DNA of 64,000 bases, from NCBI GenBank assembly GCA_015233565.1, contig JADFXM010000005.1, positions 1 through 64,000 of the forward strand, in the 5' to 3' direction. This document shows, in pieces, positions 36,237-44,890 of this stretch (the first letter of the stretch is position 1; every line of letters starts with the position of its first letter). The position numbers were made by a program, and so were the translations under genes. The notes beneath the pieces are model-generated. The model saw nothing but the letters and a program-made list of their open reading frames with translations. It ran no database searches and was not told the origin of the DNA. The stretch is from Candidatus Rifleibacteriota bacterium. GTDB lineage: Bacteria; Muiribacteriota; Ozemobacteria; Ozemobacterales; Ozemobacteraceae.

Positions 36237-36818
36237 GTGAGGGTTACTAAGGCTTTTACCTTTCTTGAAGTTATTATTGGGTTTGCAATAATTACTGTAC
36301 TTTTCCTGCCGGTTTTCTTTGCACTAACTTCAACCCTTCAAGACACTGAGCGATGCTATGCGGAGATAACCGCTATCGCACATGGCAAATTCGTAATGGA
36401 TACCGTTCTTTTCCAAATTCCTTGGCGCTGCATCCATGAAGGCAATCCTTGTATATTTTCGGACCCAAAAAATGTGGGAACTGTTGTTTCACTGCTTCAA
36501 AGCATTGTCCCCAAAATGTTTCCCGACGGTGGCGCAGGAGGAATGCTGGTAGGAGACGGCATTTTGACTGATGTTCGCGGCTATCAATACCGAACCAGAT
36601 TAAAATGCATCGATTTAGACAATGTTTTTCTAAGTTTCGGAGGCGAAACTTTTTTGCCAAACAAAATTACTGGAAAAGACGCAGATGGAAAGTATAATTT
36701 AATGAAAAAATTAATACTTCAAATAAAATGGTCATTAAGAAAAGGCACCGATCCAAAAACCGATCCCAATTCGAAAAGCCTTTTTCTTGTCGCCATCAAA
36801 AGTGATCTTGAAAGATGA
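36237..36818 (+). CDS. minor prepilin-like protein (type IV pilus/type II secretion)
   Basis: 193 residues from the GTG at 36237, which has GAGG six bases upstream; the ATG at 36180 lies at the end of a dispersed repeat and would give an implausibly long leader. N-terminus VRVTKA then FTFLEVIIGFAIITVLFLPVFF: a pilin-type cleavage motif with Glu at +5 and a hydrophobic helix, but Ala instead of Gly at -1. The rest is a variable globular domain. It overlaps the next gene by 4 bp. Likely a pseudopilin (PilV/GspI-like by order). Confidence 0.75.
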   Translation: MRVTKAFTFLEVIIGFAIITVLFLPVFFALTSTLQDTERCYAEITAIAHGKFVMDTVLFQIPWRCIHEGNPCIFSDPKNVGTVVSLLQSIVPKMFPDGGAGGMLVGDGILTDVRGYQYRTRLKCIDLDNVFLSFGGETFLPNKITGKDADGKYNLMKKLILQIKWSLRKGTDPKTDPNSKSLFLVAIKSDLER

Positions 36819-37360
36819 TAAAAAAGAAAAAATCAGCCATTGCAATGGTGATAGTCCTTTTTTTTGCATTTGCTGTTGGTGTTGCTCTAAGCATGGTAAT
36901 TAGGGCAAACACTACAATTTTTTCACAAAACAAGAATACCCTTAGGCAACTACAGGCTTATTACCTCGCCTGGTCAGGACTCAACCACGCCTTGATGAAA
37001 ATACGACTTCTTCCACGCGAAACTTATGCAGCACTTAAATCAACGGGAATAAACTCATTTTCAGATATAGACAATACCACTCAACAACAACTATGCTTTT
37101 ATGGCCCGGGTGAAAAAAGCTATGATCTTTTTGATTATAATAGTTGCCCTGACGCAACTTCTCCTTTTGTGGGAGACTATCAATTGAACAAAATCTCACT
37201 TGAGGGCTCTCACGAAGGAAAATCTTTTGCCCAAGATAGCTACCACATCGAAGTATCATCAACAGTATTCCCATATACCAATAATACGAACGTTAAAAGC
37301 ACCGATTTGATAGCGGAAGATGTGATCATTTCAAGATTTTCTTCCTCTGAAGGCGAATAA
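36815..37360 (+). CDS. PilX/GspK-like pilus assembly protein
   Basis: 181 residues. Basic start MIKKKKSAIAMVIVLFFAFAVGVALSMVIRA, a single N-terminal membrane helix, then a helical stretch (NTLRQLQAYYLAWSGLNHALMKI) typical of PilX- and GspK-like proteins (YLAxSGLxxA). It lacks the canonical G-FTLxE cleavage motif. Sits between two prepilin-like genes with overlap or one-base spacing. Confidence 0.7.
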   Translation: MIKKKKSAIAMVIVLFFAFAVGVALSMVIRANTTIFSQNKNTLRQLQAYYLAWSGLNHALMKIRLLPRETYAALKSTGINSFSDIDNTTQQQLCFYGPGEKSYDLFDYNSCPDATSPFVGDYQLNKISLEGSHEGKSFAQDSYHIEVSSTVFPYTNNTNVKSTDLIAEDVIISRFSSSEGE

Positions 37361-37361
37361 A

Positions 37362-38384
37362 ATGAAAACATCAGGTTTTACGCTCATTGAAACCATGATG
37401 ACGCTTTTATTGATGAGCCTGCTTTTTTTTTCCACCTACAAAATTATGACTTACGCACGAATGGAGGCTGAAAAAGCATCCTGGATGCAGGCAAGATTAA
37501 TTGAACTCCGAAATGCCACCCGGCTGATTGGGTCACTTTTGAAAAAAAGTTCTTATCCATCAACGGTTGTAAAACAATCCGGAATGGAAATGGTAATCTC
37601 TTATAAAGAATGGCGTGAATTCGACGGATCCGGAAGACTTCGAAAAATGGAAATCCGTGACAGCAACGACATGGATTTAGCAGCGGTCGAAGGAGCAGTT
37701 TTAGCAGAGCAAGCTCCCAAGCGAATCCTTCTTTTTCCTGTCTGCACCCCTGAGAAAGACTTAACTACTTCCATCCCCGGAAAAATCAGCTGGTACGAAC
37801 TTCATTATGAACCTGAAGAGCAATTCACTCCAGGAATTTCACTCGGATACCTCAGATTAATCGAAAGAGAAGATTCTTACGACACCAAAGGGAATCCCAA
37901 GCGTGCTTTTGGCATTTCTCCGGCTTATTCTCCACAGCTGCCAATAAAAACTGATCGAATCATAGCAAAAGACGTTAGCCTGGTTGAGGTTGCATCATTT
38001 TCCAACGACGAACTTCGCGGAATAGCAGTCGACTCAAGTGGAACAGTTGCGAAGAAAACCCGTCGAAGAACACAATTGATGGTTAAAATTCAATGCACCC
38101 ATCCCAAAGAAGCTTTAAATAGAATCAGCGACCAATCTATTGTTGTTACAAACCTTGAAATGAAACAACTCGCCGGCGGCCCCTCACTTAAAGTAATAAG
38201 CGTAGGAGGTACAGCCCCTGATTATACGGTCTCCCTTGAATACGGGGGGAGCTCTTACAATGCCAAGAAAGATCAGGTAATCCAATCTGCCTTCAAAGTT
38301 ACCTATATTTCCCCAAAATTCGTGTCCGTAAGCTATCTCCCCGGCGGCACTATACGCACTCTTCCTGTCCCTGAATCGCCTTGA
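37362..38384 (+). CDS. prepilin-type minor pilin, PilW/GspJ-like
   Basis: 340 residues. Canonical prepilin start MKTSG|FTLIETMMTLLLMSLLFF with cleavage after Gly and Glu at +5, then helix and a large C-terminal domain (ARLIELRNATRLIGSLLKK, as in PilW/PulJ). The start lies one base after the preceding stop. With the two genes before it this forms a three-gene minor-pilin operon. Confidence 0.82.
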   Translation: MKTSGFTLIETMMTLLLMSLLFFSTYKIMTYARMEAEKASWMQARLIELRNATRLIGSLLKKSSYPSTVVKQSGMEMVISYKEWREFDGSGRLRKMEIRDSNDMDLAAVEGAVLAEQAPKRILLFPVCTPEKDLTTSIPGKISWYELHYEPEEQFTPGISLGYLRLIEREDSYDTKGNPKRAFGISPAYSPQLPIKTDRIIAKDVSLVEVASFSNDELRGIAVDSSGTVAKKTRRRTQLMVKIQCTHPKEALNRISDQSIVVTNLEMKQLAGGPSLKVISVGGTAPDYTVSLEYGGSSYNAKKDQVIQSAFKVTYISPKFVSVSYLPGGTIRTLPVPESP

Positions 38385-38574
38385 ATCCTGAATAATATTT
38401 AAGAGAATTTAATTCAAGGAATATTAGTTTCCTTACTGACAAAATTTTGGACACAGCAAGCTGGTTTGTAATTTTAGCTCAAATTTAAGGCTAAATGCAG
38501 AAAACCTTGGTGGAACAAAAAAGCATATTCCTCCTAATTTTGTATTTCTCTGTTCATGCTGATTTCAAGGCGAT

Positions 38575-41500
38575 TTATTTAGTAAGTTTGGTCATTGTCA
38601 AATTTTGTGAAGATAGTTTGGTCTCTGGCGCGAATTTTATAGCAAATAAAGAGACATCGTCTGTCCAGGGTTTGGGCCCTGTAAATTTTCTGATTTCTGC
38701 AAAAATTGAATCTAAAAATTCGTTTAAAGGGTCCCGAAGGGAATTTTTCAAAATTCCTGGAAGGTTCTCATACCCTAGGGCTTGCTGGTTTTCATCCAAA
38801 GCTTCAGGGAAACCATCAGAATAAAAAGTTAGATATTCATTTGGCTCAAGGTTAATTTCTATAGTTTCAAATGACTTTTTTTTGGTGATTCCAAGAGGGC
38901 TTCCTGTTAAATCTAAAAATTTTGCTTCTGTTGTGTGCGACAAAATTACCGGATAAGTTTGCCCCGCATTTGAAAACCTAATTTTTCCACCGTTTCCAAG
39001 GATACCGATGAACAAAGTCATCATTTTGTTTCTGTCGAGAAGATCCAAAAGAAGCAGATTCATCCGATCAAGGATTTGATCCGGTTCAAGACCTTGATTT
39101 GCAAAGATTGAAACAGCTGATTTTGCCATAGCCACAACTATAGCTGCGGAAACCCCATGGCCAGAAACATCTCCAAAAGCAAATAAAATCTTATCATCGG
39201 GAAGGGGAATTATATCGAAGAAGTCGCCGCCCACCTGACTCATCATTTCAGTTTTTCCATAGCATTGCCACGAATTAAGTTCAATGCGGTTTTTCGAAAA
39301 CAAAGTATTTTGTACAACCTTGGCAATTTCCAGGTCATTAAGATGACGCAAATATTCATCAAAAAGTTCGGAAAGTTCAGAAAACTCGCCAATAGCCCAA
39401 GACTTATCTGGATTTAAATTGCTCAGAAAATGGGAATTTCTCTCATTTTCTAACGAGCTTTGGAATTCCTTGAGTGGCGTCAGAAAAATTTTTCCAAGGA
39501 CGAGAAAAATCAATATTCCAGCTCCCAGAAGACCAAGCATTCTTTGGATGGGAAGATAACTCTCTGTTAAATCGCTCAAAGGTCGAGCAGCAATTATCAC
39601 AACATCCTTTATGGAATTTGAAAAAATGCCTGACACAAGATACGGCTTTCCGGCGTGATCTGGCTCAATCCATTGCGATAAAGCTCCCATCTGGTTCGAA
39701 GCTTCAGAAAAGAATTGCGGACCTGACAGTTGGTCATTTTCATTAATGGAAAAAGCAGAGGACCATCTGGGAATTATCGAATACTGGCTCTTTCTAAAGA
39801 GATCTGGCTTTGAAATTATTTTAGATAAAAAATCTTCCACAATAAAGTTGTAATCATGCATTGCCCAAAATAAGCTGTGAGCTGGTCGATCTTTTTCTCG
39901 GAATATTTCCGGAAAAAAAATTGGATGAGAAATACCAAAGTAATCAAGGTTTTTAATTTCCAGAAATCTCCCCATTAATTGGAGTTGCGATTTAAGCTCC
40001 TTGTACAATTCTCCACCAATAAAAACGTCAAGTATTACCCCTTTTGTTAGCTCATTCTCTTGGGTTGGAATTCCTTCCTTATCATTGGAAATATCAATAG
40101 CTACAGGCGTAAGCTTCGTTAAAGTTTTAATCTGCGAGCCTAAATTGCGATGGTGAAAGAGAAAATTTGGGGCTTCCTGGGAAAGCAATTTATCAGTGAC
40201 TTGTTTTGTAAAATTGTCATTAAGAAGAAACTGAATGTCTTCGAGTTCGAAAATGTGTCCCTCTTTACATTTTGATAAAAACGCTTCCTTTTGCTTTTCC
40301 GGCGGAAGCCTTCGAATAAACCATGCAGTCCAGTCAATTCCGGCTTTCATGGGCAGAAGGAAATTAGTACCAGAGGAAATTACATTCAGATGTAATGCTT
40401 TTAACCGAAATAACAAATCATTAGAAATGGAAGTAGGATCCCCTTCTTTTATCGATTCGAAAAGTGCGGGGAGAGTCTTTTTATAATGATTTTCCATTCC
40501 TTCCAAAAAAATCCCAAATTCTCGCTCAAATTGTCTGATTTCCTTCTCCTCTTCGCTAAAAATTGACTGAATATTTTGAGAAATTTCATGGAATCTTTGG
40601 CCCTGAATAGCGATTAATAAAAAGTAAAATGGGAATCCGGCAGAAATTAGGATTACTATTCCAATTTTTGAATAAACCCTTGAATTTTCCCAATTTTTTC
40701 GATGAAAAAGAAGAAAACAGATTAATATCAACAAAACGCTTAAAAAATAATTTGCTATGTGGAAAATTCTTGGAATTAAATTCTTCGGAATCTCAGCAAA
40801 AAGCGTGATATCGCTGTAACCTGGTATCTTTTCAGAAATCATTTCAGTATTACCTTCATCCTGAAAAGAATTGGAGTCGTTTTTTTTCCTAAGATTAATT
40901 CCAAGTTTTTTACATTCATTGACTGTATTTTGAGAAATAACTTCAGCTGATAACCCTTTTGAATGAAATAAGCAGATGTAGGTCATTGAGAAACCCGGAT
41001 AGGTTTTGCTTCCTAATGTTGCCCATGTATTTCGATAAGTTTCATCAAGTAAAAAAACCAGATCCGGCTTATTGATTTTCATTAAACTTGGAGAGAAAAT
41101 TCCCGGGGGAGTCGGTAAGTAAATGAAGTCAAAATTCAGAAAACTACTGTTCCCATCAGAATGTATCAACTCTTTATTTTGAATGAAAAAATTGGCTGCT
41201 TGCGAAGCATCCTGAAAAGAATTGAACCGATCTAATTGAAAGTCCAGACATTTCTTTAATGGATCTCTATTCCATGAATCAGATTCAGAAATTTCTTTTT
41301 TTCCACAAAACACAACTAAAGAAAAAGCGGACGATCCAATCATTGAAGAAAGTTTCTCGGAAACACATTTATACCATTGTTCCGGGGTATTTGTATCTCC
41401 TACTGTATTTATAGATTCCTGCCAGATTCTTGTAAGAAAATTTGTCGGGCTCAGAAAATTTTTTATTCGAATCAAGTCAAAATTAACTCTTTTTTCAAGA

Positions 41501-41637
41501 ACCAGCTTTGCAGATTCTTTGGCAGCCTCTTCTGAAATATGAAAAATTTTTTGCACGCCAAACTGAAATACCAATAAGAAGAAAACGACCATAAGTAGCC
41601 AATTATGGGGTTTTTGCAAAACAATAGTTTGTTTCAT
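38575..41637 (-). CDS. membrane-bound SpoIIE-type PP2C serine phosphatase (left copy)
   Basis: 1020 residues. A membrane helix near residues 13-30, a long extracytoplasmic part, helices near 287-305 and 320-345, a second sensor-like region, a helix near 685-705 followed by a HAMP-like linker, then a SpoIIE/PP2C domain. Catalytic motifs are intact: VGGDFFDIIPL, FGDVSGHG (about 820), FSNAGQTYPV, LTFYSDGFPEA and WTDDVSLF (about 990). These enzymes dephosphorylate anti-anti-sigma (STAS) proteins; no STAS or anti-sigma gene is in the window. It starts one base after the stop of the pseudophosphatase paralogue upstream. Confidence 0.88.
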   Translation of the reverse strand: MKQTIVLQKPHNWLLMVVFFLLVFQFGVQKIFHISEEAAKESAKLVLEKRVNFDLIRIKNFLSPTNFLTRIWQESINTVGDTNTPEQWYKCVSEKLSSMIGSSAFSLVVFCGKKEISESDSWNRDPLKKCLDFQLDRFNSFQDASQAANFFIQNKELIHSDGNSSFLNFDFIYLPTPPGIFSPSLMKINKPDLVFLLDETYRNTWATLGSKTYPGFSMTYICLFHSKGLSAEVISQNTVNECKKLGINLRKKNDSNSFQDEGNTEMISEKIPGYSDITLFAEIPKNLIPRIFHIANYFLSVLLILICFLLFHRKNWENSRVYSKIGIVILISAGFPFYFLLIAIQGQRFHEISQNIQSIFSEEEKEIRQFEREFGIFLEGMENHYKKTLPALFESIKEGDPTSISNDLLFRLKALHLNVISSGTNFLLPMKAGIDWTAWFIRRLPPEKQKEAFLSKCKEGHIFELEDIQFLLNDNFTKQVTDKLLSQEAPNFLFHHRNLGSQIKTLTKLTPVAIDISNDKEGIPTQENELTKGVILDVFIGGELYKELKSQLQLMGRFLEIKNLDYFGISHPIFFPEIFREKDRPAHSLFWAMHDYNFIVEDFLSKIISKPDLFRKSQYSIIPRWSSAFSINENDQLSGPQFFSEASNQMGALSQWIEPDHAGKPYLVSGIFSNSIKDVVIIAARPLSDLTESYLPIQRMLGLLGAGILIFLVLGKIFLTPLKEFQSSLENERNSHFLSNLNPDKSWAIGEFSELSELFDEYLRHLNDLEIAKVVQNTLFSKNRIELNSWQCYGKTEMMSQVGGDFFDIIPLPDDKILFAFGDVSGHGVSAAIVVAMAKSAVSIFANQGLEPDQILDRMNLLLLDLLDRNKMMTLFIGILGNGGKIRFSNAGQTYPVILSHTTEAKFLDLTGSPLGITKKKSFETIEINLEPNEYLTFYSDGFPEALDENQQALGYENLPGILKNSLRDPLNEFLDSIFAEIRKFTGPKPWTDDVSLFAIKFAPETKLSSQNLTMTKLTK

Positions 41638-41638
41638 C

Positions 41639-44452
41639 CTACTTTTCTTTGATCGCTGAAAATAACATCATTGGTTTATCTTCAAGAAATGAATCTTCTA
41701 TTCCTGATTTTCGAAGGTAATCAGAAAAAACAGTAAAAAACATTTTTGATGAAGTATTTGAAAATTCAAAAATTTCTTGAAAAAAAGCTTCGGTAGAATG
41801 CAGTTTGAATGTTTTCTCAAAACACCAATGCCTGGAAAAAGCCAAAAACCCCTGATGAATATCAAGGGTTAAACGGCCTCGGCTAAATTGAATTTCATTA
41901 AATAAAACAGTTTCCTCTAAAGTCTTTTGTTTCTGGTTATCGGAATTATTAAATCTTAGAATTATTGGTTGGAACATCCCCTTTCGAACATATTCTATTT
42001 CTCTTTTGGTGGTTTCAATTTTTCCTAAAATAAATTCAGTCTCTATTGGAAAGGAAGCTATAGAGCAAACATGTTGAAGAACCTTCTTTAACACATCAGA
42101 ACTCGAAGTCTCGGAGTTCGTATAAATTGCTCTTATTCCCGTTTTGATTAGTGCGAGAATAAAGCTTTTGTCCCATTTTCCATGCGGAATTTCCACTATT
42201 AGAAAACCTGCACAGTTACTACCGATGGGAAAAACATCTGTTGCACTTGAACCGCTTTTTCCCCCTACAACCTGGAATTCCTGAAATTGGATATTTGGCA
42301 TTAGTGGAATTTTTTTTCGATGAAAACATTCTCTCATTGAGACAGCAGAATAAACTTCTTCGAAGGTTATTGAAGCCCTTTCAATGATGCGTGCCAGAGA
42401 ACCAAATTCATCGTTTCCAACAATATCCACATGGACTATTTGATGATTTCTGAGTTTTTTCATTGCCAAAAAAATGGAATTCAGGGAAACATACAACCAT
42501 TTTAAAAATACTGTTGTCAAAAATACTGCAGAAACAAAAAGAAAGAAACCTACTATACTTATTGCAATATAAGCGTCCTGTTGTAGTTCATGAGGCTTAG
42601 AAACAGGAGTGAAAGCAACCAAAAGCAATGAGTCCAGAAAATTTCCTTCCATAGCGGTTGCAAGTGAAATATCTGAAGAATTGCCCCTCACTAAGATCCC
42701 GTCGACGGGTTTCTCAGAATTTATACATTCTTCGCAAAGGGAGTAAACTCCTTTCAGATGATTAAATGAACCAATGATTTTTTCGGAAATTATTCTTTTT
42801 TCCCTCCGGAAAACTACAAATTGTATTCCGGTTTTTTCCAGTTCTTTAAATTTTTTTTGGAGATATTGCTTTTTCATTAATTCAAGATTTAAAACTGCCA
42901 TTGCAATATTAAACTTCTTATTAGAAGTTGGGTCAGGGAAATAGTCGCTGTAGACCAGATATTTTTCAGTTAAAGTGGATTTAGGAATAAAATGGCCCAA
43001 ATTCGAAAGGTAATTTTCAAAAAGTTTCCAGGTTGATGCGGAAAAAGAGTCTCCGTTTTCGGATAGGATATCTTTTGAATGAGAAGCTGAAGTTGTTTTC
43101 ACTACACTTTGTTGGTAAACCAATCCGAATAAAGAAGCCCCATATTTGATTCCCTGGCGAAAAATATATCCCAACTTATGTTCCTGATAACGTCTTTTGT
43201 ACAAAACACTTTCTTTTTCATCAAAAAATGCAAATTCCATAATACTTTTTTTTAAGGAATCTGGTAGAGCGGGTTCAGGCTCCGAACGACTTAAACACCT
43301 CATACAGATTCCGATAAAGGTTTTAAGATCATTTTCTTTGCTGGCGAGATGAGCCCCAAATTCGGAATCAATTTCCCGAAGAAATTTTTCCAATTTTCGG
43401 TGTCCTGAAAATAACCGCTGTTTGGAAACCCCATCGTTTACCCTGAATAAAAGAGAAATCAAAAAAACAATCGCCGGTGCAACTGCCAGGCACATTAACG
43501 CAGGAACAAGGAATCGAAGAGAAATATTCCGAGGCTGATTCTGAAAGTTGAAATGTAGCCAAAAGAAAAAACTGAAAATGAAAAAAGTCATTGAGAGCAG
43601 ATCTAATGATTCGCATGTAGAGGACTTAAAAACTTTTGGAATTGCACAATAAATCAACCATCTATCGTTCCTGATCGTTCTGAATACCATTCCCAACGCA
43701 CTAGCAGCTGTAAAAGGTCCCTGAAAGTTGATGTCAGAGACGAAAGCTGCAATTGAGTTGGGAAGGGATTTAAATTTTTGGATTGAGAGAGGGATTTTTT
43801 CGATGACAAATTCTGACTTATCGTTCAATTCATGAAAGATTTCCTTAAGAGCGTCATTTGAAACTTTGGAGTTTTGTTGCTGTTTTAAAAGAACAAGAAG
43901 AAAGAAATTTTGAGAATTATTTGTTCCCAAGCCTATTTTTCCAAAAGCGCCGTGTGAATATTTCCAGGGATTTTTAAACGAAATGAAACGGCCAAAACTT
44001 CTGGAAAGGATCGGAATTGCATCTTCATCACCAAATATTGCTTCAGCAAACATTTTTCCTTCCTGCTTCGGTTCGAAAGCATTTGTTTGGAATTGCTTGA
44101 TACTTTGGAAGCATATTTTCAAAGTACTCTTTGGAAAAGTCTTGGCAAAATTTTCAGAAATTAATTTCAAGTCTCCAAATTCATCGAAGAGAAAATAATT
44201 CAGCTCTTTTTGATATTCTTTAAGCTCCTTTTCAAGATTTGAAATCTCACCATTAATTTTGAAACGCTTGACTATCCGTGCAATCTTTTTTGATAGGAAA
44301 TTTTCTGGAGAAGCTTGATATTCGGCGTTTTTCATTAAACTTTCCATTTTTGAGAAAATTCTCTCTTTTGAAAGTCCGAGTTGTTTTTCTATTTCTCGTT
44401 TTTTACTCTCCACTGTAACAAGCTGAATGAAAGCAGTTACGATCGTGATCAA
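41639..44452 (-). CDS. membrane protein with degenerate PP2C (pseudophosphatase) domain, left copy
   Basis: At least 937 residues. The TTG at 44452 cuts into the first membrane helix (FYWFLLITIVTAFIQLV), so translation probably starts further up; the frame is open to about 44530 but has no ATG/GTG, only CTG (44506) or ATT (44515) after an AGGA. Helices near 300-335 and 625-650, then a HAMP-like segment and a C-terminal domain aligning by eye with the neighbour's PP2C domain. There GDVSGHG is replaced by VEIPHGKW (about 752), SDGF by SRHW, and TDDV by LEDKP. Metal ligands are therefore missing. Paralogue of 44891-47815. Confidence 0.75.
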   Translation of the reverse strand: MITIVTAFIQLVTVESKKREIEKQLGLSKERIFSKMESLMKNAEYQASPENFLSKKIARIVKRFKINGEISNLEKELKEYQKELNYFLFDEFGDLKLISENFAKTFPKSTLKICFQSIKQFQTNAFEPKQEGKMFAEAIFGDEDAIPILSRSFGRFISFKNPWKYSHGAFGKIGLGTNNSQNFFLLVLLKQQQNSKVSNDALKEIFHELNDKSEFVIEKIPLSIQKFKSLPNSIAAFVSDINFQGPFTAASALGMVFRTIRNDRWLIYCAIPKVFKSSTCESLDLLSMTFFIFSFFFWLHFNFQNQPRNISLRFLVPALMCLAVAPAIVFLISLLFRVNDGVSKQRLFSGHRKLEKFLREIDSEFGAHLASKENDLKTFIGICMRCLSRSEPEPALPDSLKKSIMEFAFFDEKESVLYKRRYQEHKLGYIFRQGIKYGASLFGLVYQQSVVKTTSASHSKDILSENGDSFSASTWKLFENYLSNLGHFIPKSTLTEKYLVYSDYFPDPTSNKKFNIAMAVLNLELMKKQYLQKKFKELEKTGIQFVVFRREKRIISEKIIGSFNHLKGVYSLCEECINSEKPVDGILVRGNSSDISLATAMEGNFLDSLLLVAFTPVSKPHELQQDAYIAISIVGFFLFVSAVFLTTVFLKWLYVSLNSIFLAMKKLRNHQIVHVDIVGNDEFGSLARIIERASITFEEVYSAVSMRECFHRKKIPLMPNIQFQEFQVVGGKSGSSATDVFPIGSNCAGFLIVEIPHGKWDKSFILALIKTGIRAIYTNSETSSSDVLKKVLQHVCSIASFPIETEFILGKIETTKREIEYVRKGMFQPIILRFNNSDNQKQKTLEETVLFNEIQFSRGRLTLDIHQGFLAFSRHWCFEKTFKLHSTEAFFQEIFEFSNTSSKMFFTVFSDYLRKSGIEDSFLEDKPMMLFSAIKEK

Positions 44453-44890
44453 AAGAAACCAATAAAACGGGCTTCTTTTATTTTCTTTTTGAAAGTTAGT
44501 TTTCAGGTTTTCAATCCTATGCGGTGATGAATTTGCTCAATTCAGATTCCAAAAAGCTGATCTAGAGTATTTTACGCCAATAGGAGGCTAAAGAAAATAA
44601 GAAAGATCAGTTAATTGCTAACACCCTCAAATTTTGTGACTAACGCAGTCGTGAGCAGATTCCGCTTACTCTGGGCTCCGCTTTTATGCCCATATTAGGC
44701 AGAATTCTGCTCAACGGCCCTGTTAGGCAGAGCGTAAGCGGAGCCTGACAGAGCTGGTGAGCGGGCTTTCTGCTCACGACCGCGTTAAGCGGGTCGCTTG
44801 CAGTCCGCTTAACAAATTTTTTATAGTAATTTCCCCTTTATTTATACTTTCTGTTTTTACTTACGGGGAAAACTTCTTATTGTCGCAAGA
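44453..44890. other. intergenic axis between two divergent paralogous operons
   Basis: About 440 bases containing the GC-rich fold-back element 44641-44787; the right part is AT-rich. Promoters for both directions must lie here. Confidence 0.6.
44641..44787. repeat. long inverted-repeat (fold-back) element
   Basis: TAACGCAGTCGTGAGCAG (44641-58) and CTGCTCACGACCGCGTTA (44770-87) are complementary at 17 of 18 positions. Inside, further blocks mirror each other (CCGCTTAC with GTAAGCGG; TTAGGCAGA occurs twice). Clearly more GC-rich than its flanks. Confidence 0.82.
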
